Positions 9,584 to 17,917 of a stretch of 64,000 bases of DNA are shown in pieces. The notes under the pieces were generated by a model. That model was given only the letters and a program-made list of their open reading frames with translations, did not search any database and was not told the DNA's origin. The stretch's first letter is position 1. Each line of letters begins with the position of its first letter. Made by a program: the position numbers and the translations under genes. The stretch is from Nocardioides aurantiacus. Lineage in GTDB: Bacteria; Actinomycetota; Actinomycetes; Propionibacteriales; Nocardioidaceae. The stretch covers positions 1,240,001-1,304,000 of the forward strand of contig NZ_RKHO01000001.1 of the NCBI RefSeq assembly GCF_003752505.1, written 5' to 3'.

Positions 9584-10339
9584 GTGACCCGACGCCACCC
9601 CACCCGACCTCTCGCCACGCCCCGCCTCTCCCGACGACTCGCGGCCGAGGCGTTCGGCACCTTCGTCCTCGTCCTCGGGGGCTGCGGCGCGGCCGTGCTC
9701 GCCGGCGACGCGATCGGCAACGCGGGCATCGCGGCAGCGTTCGGGCTCAGCGTGCTCACGGCCGCCTTCGCGGTGGGCCACGTCTCCGGTGGCCACTTCA
9801 ACCCGGCCGTGTCGCTCGGTGCCGCGGTCGCGGGCAGGCTGCCGTGGCGCAGCGTCCCGGCGTACGTCGTGACGCAGGTGGTGGCCGCGATCGCCGCCGC
9901 CGGCGTCCTGCTCGTCGTCGCCACCGGGCGGCCCGGCTTCGACCTGGCCGAGGGGTTCGCCACCAACGGGTTCGGCGACGCCTCCCCGGCGGGCTACGCC
10001 TGGTGGGCCGCCGCGCTGGCCGAGGTGGTCCTGACCGCGCTGTTCGTCTGGACGATCCTCGGTGTCACCGACGCCCGGGCACCGCAGGCCTTCACGCCCC
10101 TGGCGATCGGCCTCAGCCTCACCCTGATCCACCTGGTGTCGATCCCCGTCGACAACACCTCGGTCAACCCGGCGCGGTCGATCGGGCCGGCGCTGGTGGC
10201 CGGGGGCACGGCGGGGGAGCAGCTGTGGCTGTTCGTGCTGGCGCCGATGGTCGGGGCCGTGCTGGCCGGGCTGACCTACGCCCCGGTCTTCGGGCGGCAG
10301 CCGAGCGAGGAGCCGACGGCCGCGGCCGCCACCACCTGA
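9584..10339 (+). CDS. Aquaporin (MIP family, AqpZ-like)
   Basis: 251 aa integral membrane water channel with six helices and two half-helices. Both NPA boxes are intact: SGGHFNPAVS (about residue 70) and NTSVNPARSIG (about residue 190). The short loops and the arginine after the second NPA suit a water-selective AqpZ-type channel rather than a glycerol facilitator. The GTG start at 9584 follows AGGAG. A strong bidirectional hairpin separates it from the convergent H1-like gene. Confidence 0.9.
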   Translation: MTRRHPTRPLATPRLSRRLAAEAFGTFVLVLGGCGAAVLAGDAIGNAGIAAAFGLSVLTAAFAVGHVSGGHFNPAVSLGAAVAGRLPWRSVPAYVVTQVVAAIAAAGVLLVVATGRPGFDLAEGFATNGFGDASPAGYAWWAAALAEVVLTALFVWTILGVTDARAPQAFTPLAIGLSLTLIHLVSIPVDNTSVNPARSIGPALVAGGTAGEQLWLFVLAPMVGAVLAGLTYAPVFGRQPSEEPTAAAATT

Positions 10340-10343
10340 CGTG

Positions 10344-10391
10344 CCGGACCCCGGCCCACCCGTGTCGAGCACGGGTCGGGCCGGGGTCCGG
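10344..10391. terminator. Bidirectional hairpin terminator
   Basis: A nearly continuous inverted repeat (CCGGACCCCGGCCC against GGGCCGGGGTCCGG, with inner CCCGTG/CACGGG and a short loop) occupies the gap between two convergent genes. There is no U-tract, as is usual in GC-rich actinobacteria. Confidence 0.7.
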
Positions 10392-10399
10392 AGCGGGTG

Positions 10400-11320
10400 C
10401 TACTTCTTCTTCTTCTTGTCCTTGGTCTTCTTCGACGTCGTGGACTTCTTGCTGCTCTTGCTTCCCTTCGCGCCCTTCGCGGTCTTCGCGTCCTTGCTCG
10501 AGGCGGCGTCCGCCTTCTTCTTCGACGAGCGTGCGATCCGGCGCGGGTCGATGGCCGAGGCGACCGAGCCGGCGGTGTCGGCGGCCTTGGCGGCGGCCTT
10601 GCGGGCCCGGGTGGTCTCCTTCTCCAGCAGCGAGAGGGTCTTGGTGATCTGACCGGTCAGCTCCTTGGTGACCCGCTCGGCGGTCTCCCGGGCGATGTGC
10701 TCGATGGCCGCGGGGGTGAGCTCGAAACGGCCCGAGGGGTCCGCGGAGTCCGAGGTGGCAGGGGCGGCAGGCGCCTGGCCCACCGCGGACTTCTTGGCCA
10801 GCGCCTTCTGGGCGTCGACCTGGCGGCCCCCGGCGGTCGTCGAGCTCGCGGCCGAGGAGGTGCCGGCGGACTTCGTGGCCGGGGCCTTCTTCGCGGCGGA
10901 CTTCGTGGCCGTGGTCTTGGCCGTGGTCTTGGCCGGGGCCTTCTTCGCGGTCGACTTCGTGGCGGGCGAGGAGGTGGACGTCTTCTTGGCGGGGGCCTTC
11001 TTCGCGGCCGTCGACGACTTCGTGGCCGTGGACTTCTTCGCGGCGGGTGTCTTCTTGGCGGCGGTCTTGGTGGTCGTGCTCTTCTTCGCCGGGGTCGACT
11101 TCGCAGGGGTCGACTTCGCCGGGGTCGACTTCGCTGGGGTGGAGCCGCCGGACGTCGTGCGACCGCTGGCGTGCCCGGACTCCGACTCGCGGGACGTCGC
11201 CGGAGCGCTCGCCGCCTTCGCCGCGTCGGCGGTGCTGGGCGCCGCGGTGCCGGACGTCGCGGTGCCGCCGGAGGTGGACGAGCTCTCGGGGGTGCTGCTG
11301 CTGTCGCTGGCGTCGGTCAC
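10400..11320 (-). CDS. Lysine/alanine-rich histone H1-like protein
   Basis: 306 aa, strongly basic and of low complexity. After an acidic, Ser/Thr-rich N-terminus come four tandem STPAK units (about residues 60-80), then AAKKAPAKK-type repeats to about residue 160. A more ordered segment at about 205-270 (FELTPAAIEHIARETAERVT; LSLLEKETTRARKAAAKA) looks helical, and the protein ends in a KKTKDKKKKK tail. This composition is typical of bacterial H1-like DNA-binding or polyanion-binding proteins, so nucleoid association is inferred. GTG at 11320 was chosen because GGGAGGA sits 8 nt upstream. Confidence 0.7.
   Translation of the reverse strand: MTDASDSSSTPESSSTSGGTATSGTAAPSTADAAKAASAPATSRESESGHASGRTTSGGSTPAKSTPAKSTPAKSTPAKKSTTTKTAAKKTPAAKKSTATKSSTAAKKAPAKKTSTSSPATKSTAKKAPAKTTAKTTATKSAAKKAPATKSAGTSSAASSTTAGGRQVDAQKALAKKSAVGQAPAAPATSDSADPSGRFELTPAAIEHIARETAERVTKELTGQITKTLSLLEKETTRARKAAAKAADTAGSVASAIDPRRIARSSKKKADAASSKDAKTAKGAKGSKSSKKSTTSKKTKDKKKKK
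11085..11144 (-). repeat. Four tandem 15-bp repeats encoding STPAK
   Basis: Four head-to-tail 15-bp units (consensus TTCGCCGGGGTCGAC on the plus strand) inside the H1-like gene; the last unit diverges. They encode the STPAK pentads and are a likely site of copy-number variation. Confidence 0.8.
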
Positions 11321-11487
11321 GGTGAGGGTCCTCCCGTAGGGCGCGGCTCGGACGCCACGCGCTGTCGCTTCAGCATGCCCCATGCGCGGCGGCAGCGCAG
11401 GGGTCCTGACCTGCGACCACGCACGACGGTGGTGCGGGCGAGGCGACGCAGCTGTGGGTCAGCCCCGCGGACGACGGCTCGTGGTGG

Positions 11488-11527
11488 GACTCGGGAGAGG
11501 GTGGCAGGTGCCACGGTCTCCCGAGTC
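11488..11527. terminator. Perfect-arm hairpin downstream of transglutaminase operon
   Basis: GACTCGGGAGA pairs perfectly with TCTCCCGAGTC, and inside it GTGGCA pairs with TGCCAC. It lies 92 bp beyond the last gene of the ATP-grasp operon and upstream of the H1-like gene on the same strand. It is a probable factor-independent terminator or transcript-end structure. Confidence 0.55.
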
Positions 11528-11554
11528 CTCCGGGGGAGCCCGGTTCCTCGAGCG

Positions 11555-11572
11555 ACGGTCGCGTGCGACCGT
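11555..11572. repeat. Short inverted repeat
   Basis: ACGGTCGC-GT-GCGACCGT is a perfect 8-bp dyad in the same gap. It could be an operator or a second terminator hairpin. Confidence 0.35.
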
Positions 11573-11618
11573 TCCGACCACGAGGCGCCCGTCGGAGGCC
11601 ACCTGTCCCGCCCGGGGG

Positions 11619-12464
11619 TCAGACCAGCCGGGTGACCTGGACGTCGACGAACATCCGCGAGGTGCCGGAGCCGGAGAAGATGCCGGACAGCGGCTTGACG
11701 TCGCCGTAGTCGCGGCCGGCTGCGGTCACCACGTGGCGGTCGCCGGGCTCGGCGGCGTTGGTCGGGTCGAAGCCGCGCCAGCCGTCGTCCCACCACTCGA
11801 CCCAGGCGTGCGACTCGCCCTTGGCGGTCACGCCGACCTCGGGGTCGACCTTGGGGTGGAGGTAGCCCGAGACGTAGCGGGCGGGGATGCCGACCGCGCG
11901 CAGCGCGCCGATGGCGATGTGGGCCATGTCCTGGCAGACGCCGGTGCGGCGCTCCCACGAGGAGGCGGCGACGGCGTCGACGGTGGTGGAGCCGGAGACG
12001 TACTTGACCTCGTCGTGGACGAGCATGCAGAGGTCGCGGGCGGCCTCGCTCGGGCTGGCCGTGCGGCGTACGACGTCCTGGGCGGTCGCCACCAGGTCGG
12101 CCGAGGGGGCGACCCGGTCGGGCAGCGTGAGGTAGTCGGTGTGGGCGTCGACCAGTCGCGGCTCGCGCAGCTGCTCCCACGACAGCACCGGGTCGCCCGC
12201 GGGAGTCCGGTCGGTCTGCACGGTGGCGGCGGCCGTGACGGTCAGCGACGTGTGGGGGTCGAGGACCTCGAAGGCGGTCACCTGGGAGCCCCAGTAGTCG
12301 CGGTAGGTGTAGGTCCACGGCGTCGGCGAGACCTCGACGCGCGAGTGCACGACGATCTGGCCGGGCAGGGTCACCGGGGTCAGGCGGGCCTCGTTGAAGG
12401 AGGTGTTGGCCTTGCCGTCGTACTCGAAGCCGGTGGTGTGGACGATGCGCAGCTGCAGGCTCAT
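11619..12464 (-). CDS. Transglutaminase-like cysteine protease family protein
   Basis: 281 aa with a bacterial transglutaminase-like N-terminal beta domain (about residues 1-110, starting LRIVHTTGFEYDG) and a transglutaminase/papain-like core. The catalytic cysteine is in RRTGVCQDMAHI, the histidine in GESHAWVEWW and the aspartate in RGFDPTNA. It is the last gene of a three-gene minus-strand operon after the alpha-E and ATP-grasp genes, a combination known to recur widely in bacteria and proposed to make or process peptide tags. The start was taken at MSLQLRIVH because homologues begin here. Confidence 0.85.
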   Translation of the reverse strand: MSLQLRIVHTTGFEYDGKANTSFNEARLTPVTLPGQIVVHSRVEVSPTPWTYTYRDYWGSQVTAFEVLDPHTSLTVTAAATVQTDRTPAGDPVLSWEQLREPRLVDAHTDYLTLPDRVAPSADLVATAQDVVRRTASPSEAARDLCMLVHDEVKYVSGSTTVDAVAASSWERRTGVCQDMAHIAIGALRAVGIPARYVSGYLHPKVDPEVGVTAKGESHAWVEWWDDGWRGFDPTNAAEPGDRHVVTAAGRDYGDVKPLSGIFSGSGTSRMFVDVQVTRLV

Positions 12465-12513
12465 CGGTCTCCCTCTCCGCAGGTGGGGGCGTACGTCGGG
12501 ACGGGGGTGCTGC

Positions 12514-13449
12514 TCATGCCCGCACCCCGTGCCACTCGGTCGCCTCCGCGCCGGCGAAGTAGCGCCGGGTGATCGCGTCGGTCGCCAGCGCGCAGGTGCG
12601 CTGGAGGCGCTCCATCTCGCTGGGCAGCTCGGCGACGAAGTCGGACAGCGAGCGGTACTCCAGCTCGGCGCGGGTGCGTCCGAGCAGCCGCTGCGCCTCG
12701 TTCTGCACGCCCACGCGGGTGCCGGCGGACTCCAGGCTCTCCAGCGCCCGCTCGGCCTGGGTGAGGCCGAAGACCACCGAGCGGGGGAACAGCCGGTCGA
12801 GCAGCAGGAACTCCGCTGCCCCGCGCTCGGTCTCCAGGCCCTTGTAGGTGCGCAGGAACGCCTCGTAGGCACCGCAGGCACGCAGCGAGGTGCCCCACGC
12901 CGAGCCCGAGGTGAGCGCCGCCGTGGCGACGAGCCGCGAGGTCATGTCGGCGCGCTCGATCGAGCGGCCCAGGACGAGGAACTGGTAGCCCTCGTCGCGG
13001 GTCATCGTGGCCTCACCGATGCCGTTGATCTGGGCGGCGCGGTCGCGGACCCAGCGGAAGGCGACGGGCGGGCGCATCGAGCGGAAGTGGCCCGACGGGA
13101 TGGCGCGGTAGGTGGTGTTCATCGCCTCCCACATCGAGGTCGACAGCGTCTCGCGCGCCCGTCGGGCGCTCTCGCGGGCCGCGGCCAGGGTGGCGGCGAT
13201 CGAGGCGCTCGAGGAGGTGTCGTAGGCCAGGACGCGCAGCACCTCGGCGGTGTCGATCGCGGTGGCGGTGTCCTCGGGGTCGACCTCCACCCCCATGATC
13301 GAGAGCAGGCTGCGGCAGGTGGTCTCCTCGTCGACGCCCGGGTCCTCGAGGATCAGCTGGGTCTGCACGTCGAGGATGCGGGCGGTGTCCTCGGCCCGCT
13401 CGACGTAGCGGCCGATCCAGAACAGTGACTCCGCGATCCGGCTCAGCAC
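12514..13449 (-). CDS. Alpha-E domain protein
   Basis: 311 aa, all-helical 'alpha-E' family. The recognisable opening is MLSRIAESLFWIGRYVERAED, then RFRSMRPPVAFRWVRD-like and FLVLGRSIERADMTSRL segments. The GTG start at 13449 overlaps the end of the ATP-grasp gene by 7 bp, implying coupled translation. The family has no assigned reaction; it almost always accompanies the circularly permuted ATP-grasp protein, so a structural or enzymatic partnership is inferred. Confidence 0.85.
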   Translation of the reverse strand: MLSRIAESLFWIGRYVERAEDTARILDVQTQLILEDPGVDEETTCRSLLSIMGVEVDPEDTATAIDTAEVLRVLAYDTSSSASIAATLAAARESARRARETLSTSMWEAMNTTYRAIPSGHFRSMRPPVAFRWVRDRAAQINGIGEATMTRDEGYQFLVLGRSIERADMTSRLVATAALTSGSAWGTSLRACGAYEAFLRTYKGLETERGAAEFLLLDRLFPRSVVFGLTQAERALESLESAGTRVGVQNEAQRLLGRTRAELEYRSLSDFVAELPSEMERLQRTCALATDAITRRYFAGAEATEWHGVRA

Positions 13450-15020
13450 GGCTGCTCCTCGATGGTCTCGACCTGTTGCTGCTGCTGGTCCTGCTGGCTG
13501 GAGAACGACTCCAGGGCCGGGCCGACGTCCTGCGGGGTGGCGTGGGGGAGCGTCCGCTCGGGCTCGACCCGGATCACCGGGCGGCTCTTGCCGGCCAGCA
13601 CCCAGGTGTCCTTGGAGCCGCCGCCGCGCGAGGAGTTCACGATCAGCTCGCCCTCGCCGAGGGCGACGCGGGTCAGGCCGCCCGGGAGCACCCACACCCG
13701 GTGGCCGTCGTTGACGGCGAAGGGGCGCAGGTCGACGTGGCGGGGACGCATCACGCCGTTGACGTACGTCGGGACGGTGCTCAGCTGGATCACGGGCTGC
13801 GCGATCCACGACCGGGGGTCGGCCAGCACCTTCTCCCGCAGCTCGTCGAGCTCGGCGCGGGTGGCGTGGGGGCCGATCACGATGCCCTTGCCGCCCGAGC
13901 CGTCGACGGGCTTGAGGACCAGCTCGTCGAGGCGGTCCATGACCTCCTCGCGGTGGTCGGCGTCGCCGAGCCGCCAGGTGTCGACGTTGTTGAGGACCGG
14001 CTCCTCGCCGAGGTAGTAGCGCACGAGGTCGGGCAGGTAGGTGTAGACGAGCTTGTCGTCGGCGACGCCGTTGCCGACGGCGTTGGCGATGGTGACGTTG
14101 CCGGCCCGGGCGGCGTTGAGCAGCCCCGAGCAGCCGAGCAGCGAGGTGCTGCGGAAGTGCACCGGGTCGAGGAACTCGTCGTCGACGCGGCGGTAGATCA
14201 CGTGGACCGGCTCCAGGCCCTGGGTGGTGCGCATCATCACGCGGCCGCGGCGGCACTCCAGGTCGCGGCCCTCGACCAGCTCCACGCCCATGGTGCGGGC
14301 CAGCAGGGCGTGCTCGAAGTAGGCGCCGTTGAAGACGCCGGGCGTGAGGACCACGACGTTGGGGTCGGTGACACCGGCCGGGGCGGCGGCGCGCAGCGCG
14401 GTGAGCAGCTTCTGCGGGTAGCCCGCCACGGGGCGGATCCGGTGCTCGGCGAAGACCTCGGGCAGCGCGGCCGCGATGGCGCGGCGGTTGGTCATCACGT
14501 ACGAGACGCCGGAGGGCACCCGGACGTTGTCCTCGAGGACGCGGAACTCGCCGTCGTCGTCGCGGATCAGGTCGATGCCGCTGACGTGGACGCGCACGCC
14601 GTTGGGCGGCTCGATCCCGGCGGCGGCACGGTGGAAGTGGGAGGAGGTGGTGATGACGCGGCGGGGGATCACCCCGTCGTTGAGCACCTCGCCCGCGTCG
14701 TAGACGTCGGCGAGGAACTTCTCGAGCGTGGCCACGCGCTGCTGGACGCCGGCCTCGACCTTGGCCCACTGGTCCATCTCGATCACGCGCGGCAGCACGT
14801 CGAGCGGGAAGGCGCGTTCCTCACCGCCGATGTCGAAGGTGACGCCCTGGTCGAGGTAGCTCGACTGCAGCGCCTCCACCCGGGTCTGCAGCTCGGCGGG
14901 TCCCATCTCCTGCAGGGACGGCTGGAGCTGGCGGTAGGGGGTGCGCAGGTCGGAGGCGTCGTACATCTCGTCGTACGCCGCCCCCATCCCGCTGGCGTAG
15001 TCCTCGAACATCCCGGTCAC
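13443..15020 (-). CDS. Circularly permuted ATP-grasp type 2 protein
   Basis: 525 aa. Family signatures include GVTFDIGGEERAFPLDVLPR, RVLEDNVRVPSGVSYV, IYRRVDDEFLDP, the nucleotide-binding loop LKPVDGSGGKGIVIGP and LSTVPTYVNG. ATP-grasp enzymes ligate a carboxylate to an amine through an acyl phosphate, so a peptide-amidoligase role is inferred. The C-terminus is a glutamine-rich tail (SSQQDQQQQQVETIEEQ) not expected for the catalytic fold. The start is uncertain: GTG at 15020 or ATG at 15011, and neither has a clear ribosome binding site. It is the first gene of the operon. Confidence 0.85.
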   Translation of the reverse strand: MTGMFEDYASGMGAAYDEMYDASDLRTPYRQLQPSLQEMGPAELQTRVEALQSSYLDQGVTFDIGGEERAFPLDVLPRVIEMDQWAKVEAGVQQRVATLEKFLADVYDAGEVLNDGVIPRRVITTSSHFHRAAAGIEPPNGVRVHVSGIDLIRDDDGEFRVLEDNVRVPSGVSYVMTNRRAIAAALPEVFAEHRIRPVAGYPQKLLTALRAAAPAGVTDPNVVVLTPGVFNGAYFEHALLARTMGVELVEGRDLECRRGRVMMRTTQGLEPVHVIYRRVDDEFLDPVHFRSTSLLGCSGLLNAARAGNVTIANAVGNGVADDKLVYTYLPDLVRYYLGEEPVLNNVDTWRLGDADHREEVMDRLDELVLKPVDGSGGKGIVIGPHATRAELDELREKVLADPRSWIAQPVIQLSTVPTYVNGVMRPRHVDLRPFAVNDGHRVWVLPGGLTRVALGEGELIVNSSRGGGSKDTWVLAGKSRPVIRVEPERTLPHATPQDVGPALESFSSQQDQQQQQVETIEEQPC

Positions 15021-15077
15021 GGGGGCGACCCTAGCGGCGACGTGTGTCGGCCGTGTGGCGCGTCCGTGCTCGCAGGC

Positions 15078-15926
15078 TCACGGCTCGGTGAGGATCTCCG
15101 CGCCCGTCTCGGTGACCAGCAGGGTGTGCTCGAACTGGGCCGAGGGGCGCCGGTCGCGGGTGACCACGGTCCAGCCGTCGTCCCACATCTCCCACTCGTG
15201 GGTGCCCAGGTTGAGCATCGGCTCGATCGTGAAGGTCATGCCGGGGCGGATCAGGTCGTCGTAGTAGGAGTCGTCGAAGTGGGGGACCACCAGTCCACTG
15301 TGGAAGTGGGTGCCGATGCCGTGGCCGGTGAACTCGCGGACCACGCCGTAGCCGTGGCGCCTGGCGTAGGACTCGATGACCCGGCCGACGACGTTGATCT
15401 GACGACCCGGTCGCACGGCCCTGATCGCCCGGGCGAGCGCCTCGCGGGTGTGCTCGACCAACGTGCGCACCTCCGCGCTCACCCCCGGGGTGAGGAAGGT
15501 GGCGTTGGTGTCGCCGTGGACGCCGTCGAGGTAGGCCGTGACGTCGATGTTGACGATGTCGCCGTCCTGCACCTCGTAGCTGTCGGGGATGCCGTGGCAG
15601 ATGACCTCGTTGACGCTCGAGCACAGCGACTTGGGGAAGCCCTTGTAGCCGAGCGTGGAGGGGTAGGCGCCGTGGTCGCAGAGGAACTCGTGACCGATGC
15701 GGTCGAGCTCGTCGGTGGTGACACCGGGGGCCACGTGGGACCCGACGAGCTCGCGTGCCTGCGCGGCCAGGCGGGAGGCTGCCCGCATCCGCTCAATGGT
15801 CTCGGCGTCCTTCACCTCGTTGCCGGTGAACGGTCGCGGCTCGGGCCGGTCGACGTACTCCGGGCGGGCGATGGAGTCCGGGACGGGCCGGCGCGGCGAG
15901 ACCCGTCCGGGGGCTATGGCAGTCAC
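15078..15926 (-). CDS. map: Methionine aminopeptidase, type I
   Basis: 282 aa, removes the N-terminal methionine from nascent proteins. The metal ligands are visible: [20 protein letters not shown] (two aspartates), [12 protein letters not shown] (histidine), FTIEPML (glutamate) and [10 protein letters not shown] (glutamate). An N-terminal extension of about 40 residues ([15 protein letters not shown]) is typical of actinobacterial MAPs. GTG at 15926 was chosen because TACACT ends 7 nt upstream, giving a leaderless mRNA. The longer start at 15953 would collide with the divergent gene's ATG. Confidence 0.92.
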   Translation of the reverse strand: MTAIAPGRVSPRRPVPDSIARPEYVDRPEPRPFTGNEVKDAETIERMRAASRLAAQARELVGSHVAPGVTTDELDRIGHEFLCDHGAYPSTLGYKGFPKSLCSSVNEVICHGIPDSYEVQDGDIVNIDVTAYLDGVHGDTNATFLTPGVSAEVRTLVEHTREALARAIRAVRPGRQINVVGRVIESYARRHGYGVVREFTGHGIGTHFHSGLVVPHFDDSYYDDLIRPGMTFTIEPMLNLGTHEWEMWDDGWTVVTRDRRPSAQFEHTLLVTETGAEILTEP

Positions 15927-15933
15927 GGCGACG

Positions 15934-15939
15934 AGTGTA
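15934..15939 (-). promoter_or_regulatory. -10 box for map (leaderless)
   Basis: TACACT on the minus strand, 7 nt before the GTG at 15926. It overlaps by two bases the -10 of the divergent gene. Confidence 0.55.
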
Positions 15940-15943
15940 GTTT
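15938..15943 (+). promoter_or_regulatory. -10 box for the 62-aa protein gene (leaderless)
   Basis: TAGTTT on the plus strand, 8 nt before the ATG at 15952. It shares bases 15938-15939 with the map -10 box on the other strand. Confidence 0.45.
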
Positions 15944-15951
15944 CGCTGCGC

Positions 15952-16140
15952 ATGAGCCAGTTCTGGTACTGCCTGAAGCACCACGCCGTCGAGGGGCCGG
16001 ACGGCTGCAAGGCCAAGGACCGCCTCGGTCCCTACGACTCCGAGGCCGAGGCCTCGCGGGCGCTGGACAAGGTCGAGGAGCGCAACGAGGCCTGGGAGGG
16101 CTCCGACGAGGACACCGCCGAGGGCGACGCCCGCGCCTGA
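15952..16140 (+). CDS. Small conserved acidic protein (SPOR-like, actinobacterial)
   Basis: 62 aa, beginning [18 protein letters not shown], then [21 protein letters not shown] and an acidic tail. It resembles a short actinobacterial family usually labelled SPOR-domain-containing because of the pattern in which [10 protein letters not shown] follows a WYC strand. The two cysteines and the histidine pair could bind metal. Start by position: an ATG directly after a -10 box, head to head with map. Function unknown. Confidence 0.7.
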   Translation: MSQFWYCLKHHAVEGPDGCKAKDRLGPYDSEAEASRALDKVEERNEAWEGSDEDTAEGDARA

Positions 16141-16165
16141 GGCCCGGTGAGCTCCCGCGCCCGGC

Positions 16166-17542
16166 TCAGCCGGTGAAGGTGCCGGCCACCGCGCCGGGTG
16201 CGGTGCGACCGTCCACGTGCTGGCTGTCGCCGGTGCCGTAGGTCCACCGGAAGCCGTGCGCCCGCCAGATCTTCACCACGGGGTGCGACGCCGAGCGCCA
16301 GGCGACCCGGGGGTGGCTGCGCGTGGACCACCACGTGTTCGGCACCCAGCCGGTCGCGGAGCGGTAGGGGTTCTCCCAGGTGTTGAGGTCGATGGCACGA
16401 CCACGGGCGTGGGGCGACATCACGCCCGGCTTGTTGACCACCCAGCGGCAGTTGAAGGCCGAGGTGTTGTCGGCGCGCATCGAGGCGTGGTCGTCGGCGC
16501 CGCGCACGCGGGAGCTCCAGCCGAACCGGTCGACGCGGTACATCCGACGGACGGGCAGCTTCTGGGCGTACATGTCCTTCAGGGCCGCTGCGGCGCGACC
16601 GGTGACCGCGGTGGCGAGCACCATCTCGCCGCGGTAGCGGTAGCCGTCGAAGCCCCAGTAGTTGATGCGCAGCAGCCGCAGTCCCGACCGGCCGACCGGG
16701 CAGCCGCGGTGCCAGCTGCGACCGACCATGTTGTTCCAGACCGCGTCGGGCAGGCGGGTGATCACGGCGTTCGCCCCCGCACCGCTCGCGCGGGACTGGG
16801 CGGCGAGCGGCGCGGGCCGGGGTGCCGCGCTCGGGAGTGCCACGGGCGTGCCGGCGGGGCGGTTGTCGACGGCGTGGACCGACGAGGCCGCCGAGCGCCA
16901 CCAGGACCCGGCGCTGCCCGAGGCGCGGAACGAGGCGTCGGACCGCGGGGTGATGCTCGCCGACCACCGCCCCGTGGAGCTGGTGCGCAGCGTGCGGTAG
17001 GCCGCCCAGCTGCCGTCGGCCCCCCGGCGCTCCAGCACGACGGTCCTCCCGGCGATCGCGGAGCCGTCGGAGGCCAGCCAGCGCCCGGCCAGCGTGAGCG
17101 ACCGCTCGTCGACGACCGACCCCGGACCGTCGAGCGTCAGCGTGGTCGACAGGACCCGGCCCGTCGCGGTGGCGGTGGTGGAGGTGGAGCCGGCGTACGT
17201 CGCGTCGCCCCTCCAGACCACGCGCCACGTGGTGTCGCCGGCCGGCAGCGTGAGGGGCACGGACGCGGTGCCGTCGCTCCCGGTGGTGGCCGTGGCGACC
17301 GTCGACCAGGTCGACGTCAGGCGCTGGAGAGCGAGGGCGCGACCGGGGACCCCGGCCTGGGAACCGTCGCGCAGCGTGACCGCGAACCGGGCGGTCAGGC
17401 CGGCCTTGCCGGTCGGTGCGGCCAGGCTCGCGGTGGTCGCCGTCGGGGCGGCCGCCAGCGCGGGGGAGACGCCGAGGCCGAGCGCGCCGACGAGCACGCC
17501 GACGAGGAGGAGCAGGGCACGGGTGGGACGGGGGTGGTGCAC
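16166..17542 (-). CDS. Secreted M15-family peptidase with Ig-like repeats
   Basis: 458 aa, exported. The signal peptide is about residues 1-31 (ALLLLVGVLVGALGLG core, cleavage after PALAA). Two bacterial Ig-like modules follow (about 32-120 and 125-215; e.g. VPLTLPAGDTTWRVVWRGD). The C-terminal catalytic domain is D-Ala-D-Ala carboxypeptidase-like, with SPHARGRAIDL (His and Asp zinc ligands, about 375) and SQHVDG (third His, about 440). It probably trims peptidoglycan stem peptides outside the cell. GTG at 17542 was chosen because CGGAGG lies 5 nt upstream. Divergent from the small membrane protein gene. Confidence 0.82.
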   Translation of the reverse strand: MHHPRPTRALLLLVGVLVGALGLGVSPALAAAPTATTASLAAPTGKAGLTARFAVTLRDGSQAGVPGRALALQRLTSTWSTVATATTGSDGTASVPLTLPAGDTTWRVVWRGDATYAGSTSTTATATGRVLSTTLTLDGPGSVVDERSLTLAGRWLASDGSAIAGRTVVLERRGADGSWAAYRTLRTSSTGRWSASITPRSDASFRASGSAGSWWRSAASSVHAVDNRPAGTPVALPSAAPRPAPLAAQSRASGAGANAVITRLPDAVWNNMVGRSWHRGCPVGRSGLRLLRINYWGFDGYRYRGEMVLATAVTGRAAAALKDMYAQKLPVRRMYRVDRFGWSSRVRGADDHASMRADNTSAFNCRWVVNKPGVMSPHARGRAIDLNTWENPYRSATGWVPNTWWSTRSHPRVAWRSASHPVVKIWRAHGFRWTYGTGDSQHVDGRTAPGAVAGTFTG

Positions 17543-17625
17543 GGCAGCCTCCGAGCGCGGCGGGTGGAGCGGGGTGGTGCGCGTGTGACGCGTGAGCACA
17601 CGGTAGATCAGGAACTGCCGCTGCG

Positions 17626-17631
17626 TAGGGT
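17626..17631 (+). promoter_or_regulatory. -10 box for the 87-aa membrane protein gene (leaderless)
   Basis: TAGGGT followed by 6 nt and the GTG start. Confidence 0.5.
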
Positions 17632-17637
17632 ATCGCC

Positions 17638-17901
17638 GTGGTCAGGCAGCAGCCGCCCCCGTGGGGCTTCGTCGGTATGGGGGCGATGGCCTGCCTGTTG
17701 TTCCTCGACCTCGGCACCGCCAACGTCGCGCCGTGGTGGGTCACGGTGCTCTTCGTGCTGCTGTGGCTGGTGCTGTTCGCGGTCGCGCTGCGGTGGTTCG
17801 AGCCGCACCCGCGTCGGGTGCTGTGGTTGCCGGCGATCGGGTTCGCGCTGTGGCTGCCGACCATCGTGCTCGGCACCCGCCAGCTCGGCTGGGGCGGCTA
17901 G
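17638..17901 (+). CDS. Small membrane protein
   Basis: 87 aa with three hydrophobic segments: FVGMGAMACLLFLDLG, WWVTVLFVLLWLVLFAVAL and VLWLPAIGFALWLPTIVL. No domain is recognised. The GTG start sits 6 nt after a -10 box, so the message is probably leaderless. It is convergent with the sugar dehydrogenase gene. Function unknown. Confidence 0.65.
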   Translation: MVRQQPPPWGFVGMGAMACLLFLDLGTANVAPWWVTVLFVLLWLVLFAVALRWFEPHPRRVLWLPAIGFALWLPTIVLGTRQLGWGG

Positions 17902-17917
17902 GTCCGGGCTCCCCGCC

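Noticed and set aside
13425-16241. A 938-codon plus-strand frame across the ATP-grasp and map genes
   Set aside because: Shadow of well-supported minus-strand genes; only its last part overlaps the genuine 62-aa gene in another frame.
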